From assembly GCF_008704795.1 (NCBI RefSeq), contig NZ_CP023690.1:2986501-3050500 (forward strand): a DNA stretch of 64,000 nt, given 5' to 3'. The DNA is from Streptomyces spectabilis (GTDB taxonomy: Bacteria > Actinomycetota > Actinomycetes > Streptomycetales > Streptomycetaceae). The notes beneath the pieces are model-generated. The model saw only the letters and a list, made by a program, of their open reading frames with translations, searched no databases and was not told the DNA's origin. The translations under genes were made by a program, and so were the position numbers. Below, one piece after another: positions 20,202 to 27,780 of this stretch (the first letter of the stretch is position 1; every line of letters starts with the position of its first letter).

Positions 20202-20324
20202 TCAAAAGGGCCAGTGGTCTCGCACGATCCGGTAGAGCGCGTAGACCGGCCCCAGCCAGCGAGCCGCCCGATCGGACTTGTCCCGCTTGCCGCAACGGCA
20301 GTGCCCCTCCGGCTGTTTGGCCAT
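20202..20324 (-). CDS. 40-residue Cys-containing small protein
   Basis: The ATG is complementary to 20322-20324, with AAGGGG nine bases upstream, and the stop is at 20202-20204. The product starts MAKQPEGHCRCGKRDKSDR and continues AARWLGPVYALYRIVRDHWPF (written here as two pieces, AARWLGPVYALY and RIVRDHWPF). A CRCGK motif suggests part of a zinc knuckle, and the tail is aromatic and amphipathic. The good ribosome binding site, GC-biased third positions and a hairpin right after the stop favour a real gene. The function is unknown. Confidence 0.5.
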   Translation of the reverse strand: MAKQPEGHCRCGKRDKSDRAARWLGPVYALYRIVRDHWPF

Positions 20325-20735
20325 TGGGATCCACCCCTTCCTGGGCCCACGACCATCGTGGACTCCCGGGGGGTGCACAAGGAGCGCTTGAGCCCGGGGC
20401 GGATTGATAGCGGCACCCTACCCAAGAGCCGCTCACATGCGGGCCAGTCAATTCCGCACCGTTGAAGGTGAAACCAGGCACTCCGTGCCAAAGGGGCCCC
20501 ACAAATGCGGCACGCTGTCGCATCGTCCGTGGCCAGAACTGCCCTAAGCCGCCGTGCACTTCGCCGGTACGTTCCGAACTCACCGCCGGTTCCCGCCACT
20601 TGAGTAGCGCAAATCACATTCCGGGTCTTGTGCTCCAGGAACGACAGGCGGCCCGCAGGCATCAGGCTTCAAGATCTCCGAGGCGTCGCTGACGAGTGGA
20701 ACCAGTCCCAGTTGAGCACTTTGCCGCCAACCGGG
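20325..20735. other. 411-bp stretch without a supportable gene
   Basis: Open frames on the minus strand run through here (for example up to 20583 and 20662) but show no recognisable family, no ribosome binding site and inconsistent codon bias. Part of the segment near 20700-20735 is related to 25929-25957, upstream of the small membrane protein gene. It is most likely element debris. Confidence 0.4.
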
Positions 20736-20747
20736 AAGGGCCGGCCG

Positions 20748-20831
20748 GTGAAACTGACGATCAACTTGGCGGTTCTGCTCGCTGTCATCCTTCGGCAGGC
20801 CGAGGCCCGCGAGGGGCCCGTCGGCGCCTGA
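20748..20831 (+). pseudogene. truncated copy of the small membrane protein gene at 26043
   Basis: The first 15 codons (VKLTINLAVLLAVIL) are the same protein sequence as the intact gene at 26043-26258. DNA identity is 52 of 56 bases over 20736-20791 versus 26031-26086. After 20791 the match ends and the frame runs into unrelated GC-rich sequence to a stop at 20829. The break falls about 45 bases before the left att repeat. It is the remnant of an older or rearranged element end. Confidence 0.6.
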
Positions 20832-20837
20832 TCCGCC

Positions 20838-20926
20838 CCTACAGCACCGGCAGGTTCTTCCGCAGTTCGAAGGCCGTGACCTCGGAGCGGTACTCCTCCC
20901 ACTCCTGCTTCTTGTTGCGCAGGAAG
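20838..20926. repeat. left att repeat: duplicated 3' end of the glnA2-type gene
   Basis: These 89 bases match 31126-31214 with a single mismatch (20920 C versus 31208 G). On the minus strand they encode the last residues of the synthetase, ending ELRKNLPVL and a stop codon. Upstream coding sequence is absent here, so this is only the gene's tail. It marks the left boundary of an element integrated into the end of the gene. Confidence 0.85.
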
Positions 20927-20966
20927 TGGCGGGGCTCGTGAGCGACCTGGCACGGTCACCCCTGAC

Positions 20967-21197
20967 TCAGGGCTGACCAGCGTTCCAACGGCTGTCGTTG
21001 GTCGTTGCCAGTCGCTGGAGGCCAGCCTCGCACGGCCCACAGACGGCCCGGCACCGGAGGCGCCGTCTCTCGCGATTGGGTGCGCACACGGCTCCGGAGG
21101 CCGTGTAGATCAGACAGCCCAGAAGGCCCCTGACCTGCGGCCCGGCCAGCCGCGTCCGCCACACCCAGGAGATCCACTCGCTCCTCACACACGTCAC
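20967..21197 (-). CDS. small Cys-rich protein, possibly damaged at its start
   Basis: The 76-residue frame contains LLGCLIYTASGAVCAPNRER and then LRCRAVCGPCEAGLQRLAT, a spacing of cysteines that suggests a zinc-binding fold. A neighbouring frame just upstream reads PRCDVCEERVDLLG, which would supply another CxxC pair, so a single-base change may have split the original start. It may be a small regulatory zinc-ribbon protein of the element. Confidence is limited. Confidence 0.4.
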   Translation of the reverse strand: MTCVRSEWISWVWRTRLAGPQVRGLLGCLIYTASGAVCAPNRERRRLRCRAVCGPCEAGLQRLATTNDSRWNAGQP

Positions 21198-21592
21198 AGC
21201 GCGGGGACACGTGCCGGGGTGGCCCCGGCATCATCTCGATGGCCCGTCGGCGATTCCGTCGTTCTCCAAGTTCCGCGTATCTGCAATACGTTGTCGCCAG
21301 GTCGAGCCCATTCGGACGCTGCGCAAAGGACGTACATCACCAGAGGAGGGGGCACAGCGTTACCGGCCTGGTGGTCCACGGCGTGTCCGGGCCAGGCGTA
21401 GTCGGCCGAGATCGCCTGCAGGCGGCCAGCGTCTGCCGCTCCCCGTGCCTCCCCACTCGTTCTGGCAGGACTAAGGCACGGGGTACATCTGATCCGTAAC
21501 TCTACAGAAAACGGCCATTGGCGGTCATACAGGCTGCCGGGAGGCCAATGAGGGCCGGTGATGGGCGCTGCCGGTTGGTGGGGTTGCTGCAC
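21194..21592 (-). pseudogene. C-terminal remnant of a cytosine-5 DNA methyltransferase
   Basis: Within this frame, bases about 21300-21430 encode GRLQAISADYAWPG followed by HQAGNAVPPPLVMYVLCAA. This matches the end of Dcm-type methyltransferases, where a RLQ-F-x-DY-x-W-x-G stretch leads to motif X (GNAVPP). The catalytic PCQ and ENV motifs and motif I are absent, and the sequence before and after does not fit the family. It is therefore a fragment left from a methyltransferase, perhaps of a restriction-modification system. Confidence 0.6.
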
Positions 21593-21816
21593 TTCGCTGC
21601 GGTACCGCAGGTGGGTCGGTGGTCAAGCTGAGCTGTCGGTCGCTTGAGGGCGGTCGCTAGAGGTTCGCTCCTCTATGCCATCTCTGCATCCTCTGCACTC
21701 CCCTCGTGCGCCCTCGCCAGGCAGGGCCTGCGTGCGGTACTACCGGACACGTGCGTCACGTCCGTCGGCCGCAGTGCTTGGCTGCTGGCGCAGGAGCAAG
21801 ATCAGAAGGGCAGCAC

Positions 21817-22914
21817 TTGAGCGAAAGACGAGGCATACAACGGGAAGTGCTCTCCGATCTGGCAGTCTCGTTGGCTAGCGGCATCGTCCTGGCGGCTGGC
21901 GGAGGCGCGGTCGCAGCGCTGACCCGCTCGTGTGCCGGTGCTTCCATTCCTACTTGGTTGTTCGTGGCAACTGCCGCGATGGCCTTTCCGGCCGCCTTCC
22001 TGCTGACGCGTCGTCTCACCCGACCTGGCCCTCAAGTCTTCATCCTGATCTCAGCGTTTGCGCAGACCCGCTGGCTCGCCGCATTTTTGGACTCCGCAGT
22101 CCGCTCCCTTGGCCACCACGACATGGACCTCGTCGTCAAACTGCCGCGGCACGATTACAGCGGTCAGAGCCAGGTGCGGGAGCTGAACGCCATTCGGAAG
22201 AAGAGGCGGTCATTTGTTGGTGGCCTCATTGTCTGCTCCCGTCCGGAGACCATCCGGCGAGAACTGGCTGATACCGGCACCATGACCGGTCTGCCGATCG
22301 TGTTCGTCGACATCAGGCCCTTCCCGCAGGTGCAGGACTATCCTCCCAACACCGTGTTCGTCGGCTGTGACGCGGACGAGATCGGTGAGCGCGCAGCACA
22401 GTGGGTTGGTCACGAGCTGCGGGAAGCAGGGAAGAACCGGCCCTCCATCCTCGTCGTGGCAGGTGAGGCACAGGTTGGCCGGCACCTCGTCTTCGCGGCC
22501 AAGATTCGCGACATGGTGTCGCCCTCACGACTGGACATCAACCTACAGGGGCACTTCTCCCGGGAGAGCGCTCGCGACATCGTTGACCAGCATCTGCGCT
22601 ACCTTCTCCGACGCGGGGAATCGCTGGACACCATCTACTGCACCAACGACGAAATGGCCCTGGGAGCTGTGGATGCGGTTAAGGAGCTGGAGGCGCGGGG
22701 CTACCAGCATGCCGGATTGTTCATCCTCGGCGTAGACGGGACACCGGACGCGCTGGCAACCATCAAGTCAGGTGCCACGCCCTTCCGGGCGACGATCGTG
22801 CAGGATCCCCGGCGTATCGCGGACGCTGCCGTCGACCTGTTGCTACGCCTACGGGCCGGGGAGCACGTCCCAACACAGACACTGGTGGCCACGACTGTGT
22901 ATCCCTCACAGTGA
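21817..22914 (+). CDS. membrane-anchored sugar-binding-fold (PBP1) protein
   Basis: The TTG at 21817 is chosen because AGAAGGG lies six bases upstream; the frame is open further back to 21706, and a GTG at 21847 is another option. The protein of about 365 residues begins with two hydrophobic helices (LAVSLASGIVLAAGGGAVAAL and a second around WLFVATAAMAFPAAFLL; the first is quoted only as LAVSLASGIVLAAGG). The remaining 280 residues are a type I periplasmic-binding fold like LacI and ribose-binding proteins (FVGGLIVCSRP, VFVGCDADEIGERAAQWV, CTNDEMALGAVDAVKEL, LFILGVDGTPDAL). No HTH, permease or ATPase gene accompanies it, so it is an orphan. It could be a membrane sensor for a sugar or nucleotide-like ligand; this is inference. 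Confidence 0.7.
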   Translation: MSERRGIQREVLSDLAVSLASGIVLAAGGGAVAALTRSCAGASIPTWLFVATAAMAFPAAFLLTRRLTRPGPQVFILISAFAQTRWLAAFLDSAVRSLGHHDMDLVVKLPRHDYSGQSQVRELNAIRKKRRSFVGGLIVCSRPETIRRELADTGTMTGLPIVFVDIRPFPQVQDYPPNTVFVGCDADEIGERAAQWVGHELREAGKNRPSILVVAGEAQVGRHLVFAAKIRDMVSPSRLDINLQGHFSRESARDIVDQHLRYLLRRGESLDTIYCTNDEMALGAVDAVKELEARGYQHAGLFILGVDGTPDALATIKSGATPFRATIVQDPRRIADAAVDLLLRLRAGEHVPTQTLVATTVYPSQ

Positions 22915-22990
22915 CGTCGTGACTGCACGGACTGCGGCGCTGCAGCAGGGCTGATGCGGCTGTCTGGCCGACACACAACCCGCGTCCCAA

Positions 22991-23021
22991 CCACCAACAC
23001 TCTTTCCAACTGTGTTGGTGG
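22991..23021. terminator. hairpin terminator after the PBP1-fold gene
   Basis: CCACCAACAC (22991-23000) and GTGTTGGTGG (23012-23021) form a perfect 10-bp stem. It lies 77 bases after the stop at 22914. The rest of 22915-23190 shows no gene. Confidence 0.55.
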
Positions 23022-23190
23022 GCTCCTGTGCTGTGTTCAGGGGCGTCTACCTGCGTTCATTGGCGGCTCGCCACCAGGCCGGGAGCAGATCCGGAGCTCG
23101 GCTGAACGCCGGTGAACCGGGCTGAATGAGAAGGAAACTGAGACGGTCCGTCCGACGGCCGTTGTCAGCGGCTTCGTCTAGTGTCCGGCC

Positions 23191-23685
23191 ATGAGCATGA
23201 TCGGCGAGTACCTGCGTGTCACGGCTGCCGAGCTTGAGCAGGCGATCCAAGACCCCGACTGGGCTTTGGGCTTCGCTGAAGAGGTCCAGGATGCCGAGGA
23301 GGAGACGGAGCTTGCGTCAGCCGATGCGCGCCACTTCAGCACGTATAAGTCATGGGACCTACTCCGCTTCCTACTGGCGCGCGCCGAGTTCCCCGTGAAT
23401 GTCATCCACGGTGAGGAGCCGTTCGCCGAGGACTGGGGCTACGGGCCTCCGCGGTACCTGCGGCCCGAGCGGGTCCGACTGACCGCCGAAGCTCTGCGGG
23501 AGACCAGCTATGCCAAGCTCATCAGTGGCGTCGATCCTGCCGAACTGACCAGCGCCGAGGCGTATCCACTCGGAGGGAGTGAGCCCGGCTCGCTGGAGCG
23601 GGGGCGTCCCTGGTACGACGGCCTCACACAGTTCTTCGAGGCTGTTGCCAGGGCCGACGACGCGGTGCTCATCTGGCTGGACTGA
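23191..23685 (+). CDS. DUF1877 (YfbM-like) protein
   Basis: This 164-residue protein has an ATG at 23191; MIGEYL at 23197 is an alternative start. It matches the DUF1877 family through the opening MSMIGEYLRVTAAELEQAI, the central STYKSWDLLRFLL, and ending YDGLTQFFEAVARA. The family is small, cytoplasmic and of unknown function. It recurs in accessory regions. GC is lower than in the core genome. A promoter region of about 270 bases precedes it and no partner gene is coupled to it. Confidence 0.8.
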   Translation: MSMIGEYLRVTAAELEQAIQDPDWALGFAEEVQDAEEETELASADARHFSTYKSWDLLRFLLARAEFPVNVIHGEEPFAEDWGYGPPRYLRPERVRLTAEALRETSYAKLISGVDPAELTSAEAYPLGGSEPGSLERGRPWYDGLTQFFEAVARADDAVLIWLD

Positions 23686-23989
23686 CGAGCCACGACACCG
23701 GTGGAACCTCAGCTTGGGAAGTTAAGGACATTCGCGAGTGGTTGCCGCGCTGACCTGAAGCGACGCCGGGTCGGAGCCTGAATCGCCGTCGACCTGCTCC
23801 CCGCTGTTCGCCGTGGTTTCTGCAACATCTGGCACGGGTCTGGCACGGCCGCGTCCTCAAGCGGCGTGGCAAGAAATGTGGTGGAACCGGTCAGGGCACC
23901 GATCATCCGGCTTTCTTGTAACTCTCCGCACTACCTTGCGCCGGAACACTAGGCTCTTCAAGAGTCGGCTACGTCCTCGGGGGTTACCC
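23686..23989. other. 304-bp gap without a gene
   Basis: No frame here is convincing. An open extension of the following HEPN-like gene runs back to 23813, but it is Arg/Trp-rich and lacks similarity. The segment is presumably the promoter region of that gene. Confidence 0.4.
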
Positions 23990-24937
23990 ATGTACTGCTT
24001 TCGTCTCCCTTTCACGATGCCGAGCACGACACGGCTTGGGTTGGCCACAGCGGAGCTCTTGATCCATGAGGAGAGAGAGCGACGGATCTGGCTCGAGTCT
24101 TCTGAGAAGGGCCAGTCCCTGCGCGACGCTGCCAACTTTGTAGTCAGGGGCGAGGGCTTCGCCACTCGTGATGAAGCTGCCCTAGGGGGTGAGCGATGGA
24201 GGGACGTGATCAGTCGTTCCTTCGCCCGGATGCATCTCGCCGCTGATTTCGGTGATCAGGACCCTTCGAGCAGCTCCACAATGACCGCAGAGCCGGTTTT
24301 CTCGGAGCACTTGGGACGTCACATAATGGAGGGCGTGGCGGGTGTCACGGTCTTCCAGGATCAGCCAGACCTCCTCCTCGTCACTGCGGGTGATCTATTC
24401 GGTTGTGTGCGGCCCTCGGAAGAGAAATGCCGTTCTGTATTCCTTCATGCCGCGCAGCTCCACGAACCCTTGGCGGTGGCCGAGAGGCTAGCCTTCGATC
24501 TGTACAGTGGTTCCTTCTTCCAGGCATCGGCGGCCGCACGACTCCTGATGTTGACGATGGCGGTTGAGACCCTGCTTAACCTCCAGCCTCGCTCGACCGC
24601 CGCTCAGGCGCACGTGACTGCCATGATCGAGGCTACGAAAGTCAACGCGGGCCTCACTCATGCAGAGCGCAACTCACTATTGGAGACGCTGGACTGGCTG
24701 CATAACGAGTCGATCGGTCAAGCCGGGCGGCGGCTAGCTCGGACGTTGGAGCCGCGTAAGTATGGTGGTAGAAAACCAGCAGACTTCTTCACTCGTTGCT
24801 ACAAGATGCGCAGTGCACTTACCCACGGATACGTGCCTCGCCCAAGCCACCGTGAAGTCAATTCTCTCGCAGGAAGTCTTGAGTCGTTCGTTGCAGATCT
24901 TTTGTCCGGCCGTCTTCTGACTGAGGCTCCTGAATGA
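23990..24937 (+). CDS. HEPN-like domain protein (Apea-type), 315 residues
   Basis: The ATG at 23990 is taken as the start because the extension back to 23813 looks non-coding. The N-terminal half is unrecognised. The C-terminal half is helical and contains AARLLMLTMAVETLL followed by a segment ending CYKMRSALTHGY. The RSALTH sequence is an R-x4-H motif, the active-site signature of HEPN ribonucleases, and the surrounding pattern resembles Apea-like HEPN proteins. Codon use is markedly less GC-biased than in the core genes. No MNT antitoxin gene is adjacent. A role in RNA cleavage and phage or element conflict is plausible, but whether it is catalytically active is unknown. Confidence 0.6.
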   Translation: MYCFRLPFTMPSTTRLGLATAELLIHEERERRIWLESSEKGQSLRDAANFVVRGEGFATRDEAALGGERWRDVISRSFARMHLAADFGDQDPSSSSTMTAEPVFSEHLGRHIMEGVAGVTVFQDQPDLLLVTAGDLFGCVRPSEEKCRSVFLHAAQLHEPLAVAERLAFDLYSGSFFQASAAARLLMLTMAVETLLNLQPRSTAAQAHVTAMIEATKVNAGLTHAERNSLLETLDWLHNESIGQAGRRLARTLEPRKYGGRKPADFFTRCYKMRSALTHGYVPRPSHREVNSLAGSLESFVADLLSGRLLTEAPE

Positions 24938-25093
24938 CCCATGTGAGCTGATGCCGCAGTATCTTCCGCAGTTCCCGCTGCGGCTGTGGCGCCGATCACC
25001 CCTACGCGGTACGAACCTCGGGGCATCTTGTTCCACGATCCCCATGTTCTCAAGAGAGCGCCTCACCAGATGTATCAGGTGACTGGTTGGCGG

Positions 25094-25147
25094 CTTTGAA
25101 GACCGTCGTGGTTTACACCACCGTGGGTTCAAATCCCACACCCACCG
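25094..25147 (+). pseudogene. tRNA-Ser 3' remnant, probable attachment-site scar
   Basis: From the anticodon loop onward the sequence reads as a class II tRNA. There is a loop with TGA, then a long variable arm GTGG-TTTACA-CCAC (25108-25121), a T arm GTGGG-TTCAAAT-CCCAC (25123-25139), and the acceptor strand ACCCACC plus G (25140-25147). The 5' acceptor GGTGGGT and a D arm are missing upstream, where only about 10 bases separate a poor GGTGACT from the anticodon stem. A tRNA 3' end without its 5' half is the usual mark left by integration at a tRNA gene. Confidence 0.6.
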
Positions 25148-25163
25148 TGTGGTGAGCAGTGAG

Positions 25164-25203
25164 AGCGGCCCCTGATCAGCACTTGGATCAGGGGCCGCTT
25201 CGT
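25164..25203. terminator. strong hairpin terminator, 14-bp stem
   Basis: AGCGGCCCCTGATC (25164-25177) and GATCAGGGGCCGCT (25186-25199) are perfectly complementary with an 8-base loop. It starts 17 bases after the tRNA-like 3' end, as expected for a terminator carried along with a tRNA gene's downstream region. Confidence 0.75.
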
Positions 25204-25220
25204 TGCGTACCGCCCGGGGG

Positions 25221-25420
25221 CGGGTGGTGTCCCGTCGAGTGGTGTAGCCGATCAAGAGAGCGGAGCTCCCAGGTCACGCCGCGTCCAGCGCCCCGGGACT
25301 GGACCCCCCGACGTCGAGCGGGGAACTCTCCCGACCACACCTGCCGAAGAGGCCGACACACGCTATGCGCCGGGGCACACAGCACATGATCGGCTACACC
25401 ACGAAGGGGGACACGACCCG
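25221..25420. repeat. 200-bp segment with 34-bp terminal inverted repeats (MITE-like)
   Basis: The ends 25221-25254 and 25387-25420 are inverted copies over 34 bases. The inner 16 bases are identical (GTGGTGTAGCCGATCA and its complement) and about 12 of the outer 18 match. The 132-bp centre has no convincing gene. This is the shape of a miniature inverted-repeat element or of a large cruciform. Flanking target duplication is unclear because both sides are G-runs. Confidence 0.5.
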
Positions 25421-25549
25421 GGGGCGACCGCTGTTTCCCGTTAGTTTCCGCTCTATCGGGCACGACTGGGGCACGGCCTGGCTGGGCGGTCCCAATCAGT
25501 GTTTCAGAGGGCCTGGTGAGGGGCGGAAAACCTCGTTAGCTTTGTGTTT

Positions 25550-25828
25550 ATGGCAGATCAGGAGCACAAGGAAGATGCGACCCGGGTCGCTATCGAGTTC
25601 CTCATGCTGTGGATGAGCGAAGACCGGCAAGCTGCCGCAGTCCACATCGCTGAGGTACTCCACGGAGACACTCCCTCAGATCCGGCGCAAGTCATTGCTG
25701 GCCTCCTCAACCTCAACATGCTCACGATCTTCGAGTTGGCAAGAACGCAAGGAACCCAGGACCATCGCGCTTGGGCTGAGGAGTACCTGCAACAGCGGTC
25801 CTTGAGGCTCCCGAAGGCGTCTGACTGA
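25550..25828 (+). CDS. small hypothetical protein, 92 residues
   Basis: The product begins MADQEHKEDATRVAIEFLML, using the ATG at 25550; a GTG at 25544 would add two residues. It is acidic and mostly helical, with VHIAEVLHGDTPSDPAQVI and AGLLNLNMLTIFELARTQG. It is not a recognised family. No clear Shine-Dalgarno sequence is seen (GGTGAGGGG lies about 24 bases upstream). Composition is similar to the other cargo genes. Confidence 0.5.
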   Translation: MADQEHKEDATRVAIEFLMLWMSEDRQAAAVHIAEVLHGDTPSDPAQVIAGLLNLNMLTIFELARTQGTQDHRAWAEEYLQQRSLRLPKASD

Positions 25829-26042
25829 CGCACGCGATCACCGCTCAGGTCAACGCCTCGACGAGGCGTGCCGCGCTCCTTTCGAGGAGTACGCGCCGAA
25901 GATCCCCAGGGTGTCAACAGCGAGCTGATCCAGCCTCAGATGAGCGGTTTGCCGCCAGCCGCTGGTATCTCAGTCGCCTAGCCGCACGGCCCTGGCTACA
26001 CAGGAAAGTTGGGACGTTCCTGCCTGGGGGAAGGGCCGACCA

Positions 26043-26258
26043 GTGAAGCTGACGATCAACTTGGCAGTTCTGCTCGCTGTCATCCTCGTCGTGCTCGTAC
26101 GTCGACGCGTACAGGCCAGAAGCCGGGTCGACCAAACGATGGTCCTCACCGTAGCGGTGACGTTCGGGGTGCTGATCGCTCCCACCGACTTCGGCCAGGG
26201 CATCCTGCGTACCGTGAGTGACCTCGCGCAGAGCGTTTCGGATGCGGGCACCCCGTGA
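26043..26258 (+). CDS. small integral membrane protein of the element
   Basis: The GTG at 26043 follows GGGGGAAGGG. The 71-residue product has one helix at the start (LTINLAVLLAVILVVLV) followed by RRR, and a second (TMVLTVAVTFGVLIA) near the middle. A truncated duplicate lies at 20748. Small proteins with this layout accompany Streptomyces integrative elements. Its function is unknown. Confidence 0.65.
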   Translation: MKLTINLAVLLAVILVVLVRRRVQARSRVDQTMVLTVAVTFGVLIAPTDFGQGILRTVSDLAQSVSDAGTP

Positions 26259-26300
26259 ACTAGGGGCAGTCTGCGGATATCCAAGGCCTGACTGCGGCCC

Positions 26301-26786
26301 CTATCGCTCTGGATGCTGACCGTGCTCCAAGTAGGCCACTTGGCCCTCACTACGAGCGATCACGGCAGCCCGGAGCCGGCGTGCTAGGCGCGGAATCGTC
26401 AGGGAGTCGACGTCGTCGAGGCTGTGGAAGGCGTACGCCTTGATCTCGGAGCGCTGCAACTGGATCTGTTCCTGAAGCTGCGCCGGTAGAGCCCCACCGT
26501 CGAAGAGGGGTACAGCACCTTGTCACCTTCAACAAGGGCTGGGGGCCCAGTCAACGGCCAGCAGACGACCGATGCCTGGCGTGATGCCCAGCTCCTCGCG
26601 GACCTCCCGCACACATGCCTGCAGCGGGGACTCGCCAGCGTCGACGTACCCGCCAGGGATATCTCGGTACTCCTTGCACGTCGGCTCAAGGAGCATGACG
26701 CGGCCTTGCTCGTCAAAGAACAGCGCGCCCGCGGCCATGCGCGGGCGCGCCATCTTCGCTTCGTATTCGTTCTCGGTCTCGCTCAC
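26301..26786 (-). pseudogene. NUDIX hydrolase with two frameshifts
   Basis: The start is GTG at 26786 (VSETENEYEAKMARP). A perfect NUDIX box is present: GGYVDAGES followed by REVREELGI at the right spacing. After VDWAPSP the frame hits a stop (near 26530). Similarity resumes one base over as EGDKVLY, then shifts back into a third frame as LFDGGALPAQLQEQIQ and runs to YLEHGQHPER and a stop at 26301. A +1 change near 26535 and a -1 change near 26513 explain this. The intact protein would be about 160 residues and hydrolyse a nucleoside-diphosphate-linked compound. Confidence 0.75.
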
Positions 26787-26805
26787 GTGACCGAGCCTAA
26801 CCACC

Positions 26806-27780
26806 TCAGACGACTCGGAGCCTGTCGGCCAGGTCGGCCACGGAGCTGCTCGGGCGGCCTCGGGTGCCGCGGACCCAGCCGAGTACGAGCTCGCGGCTCA
26901 TGTAGTGGTGCCTGACTTGCTCGGGTGCGAGCTGTTCGGCTTCGAGGACGACGGTGAGGGCTTCGTCGGTGCGGTTTCGGGCAGTGAGTGCGTGCGCCAC
27001 TTCGAGGTCGTGACGTACCGGCGCTCGACAGGCAGGCCGCTCGTGTCGATCTGCGGTCCGAGGTCGGAAGCGACCTGGAAGGCCCCGAGTTCCCCGGCCG
27101 TGGCTACCTTGTGGATGGCGACGTTGGTCGGGCCAAAGGCGGTCCACATGTGGTTGGCGTCGGAGCTGAGCCGCGTTGCCGTCGCTTCCGCCTCGCGCAG
27201 GAAGGCCTGCGTCGTCGCGCGGTCCTCCGCACGGGCGGCCGCCATCGACCCAGCCAAGAACAAGGTTCCGTAGACAGACAGGAACGAGGGCGTGGCCTCG
27301 CTGAGTCCGGGCTCCAGGAATCCGGCCGCGTCGCCCACGAGCTGTACGGCGGTCTCGTATCGCCCGGTCGACAGCAGGCAGTGAGTCACGGAGCGGAAGA
27401 GCGACCCCGTGATCACGTTGTTGCCGCTCTGCTGGGCTGCGGCCAGTCCGCGGTCGGCGGCCATCCACGCGAGTTCGTTCTCCCCGAGCTTGCCGAGCAC
27501 CATCGCCGCGCCCTGGTACGTCAGCGCCAGCAGGGCGTTGGCTTCCTCGCGCTCCGCCCCCGTGTACGTACGGGCAGCCAGGAGGGCGTCGGCCAGGAGG
27601 AGCGGCAGCTGCCGCGTGGCGAAGCCGAAGCGCGATGCCTGGTAGGCGTCCCACACCTCGCCGACGTCGGCTCGAAGGTTCGCCAGGGTCGGGGGCTCGC
27701 CGTCGGCGGGCGGGCTCAGGAGCGGGGTCAACTGGCGGTAGTCCTCGCGGAGCCGAGTGCGGTGGTGATGGCGGAGTGCA
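26806..27780 (-). pseudogene. HTH/TPR-type regulator, N-terminus deleted and frameshifted
   Basis: The recognisable part starts at about 27780 with HHHRTRLREDYRQLTPLL and runs through helical repeats (ARTYTGAEREEANALLALTY, ENELAWMAADRGLAAAQQSG, RATTQAFLREAEATATRL). Near 27015, after GLPVERR, one G is missing and the correct continuation, VRHDLEVAHALTARN to RLRVV, is in the next frame, ending at 26806. This is the C-terminal TPR-like part of Streptomyces XRE regulators. The DNA-binding N-terminus is gone, replaced by the truncated primase gene that reads the other way. Confidence 0.7.

Noticed and set aside
21239..21499. Frame beginning MARRRFRRS that recalls small mobile-element transfer proteins
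   Set aside because: Only the first eight residues are suggestive; the remainder does not fit, and the methyltransferase remnant occupies the opposite strand.
25081..25147. A functional tRNA gene
   Set aside because: The 5' acceptor strand and D arm are missing, and the anticodon stem has a C-A mismatch; it can only be a 3' remnant.
24734..25255. 173-residue minus-strand frame across the tRNA remnant
   Set aside because: It crosses the tRNA-like and terminator sequences and overlaps the HEPN-like gene end; there is no coding support.
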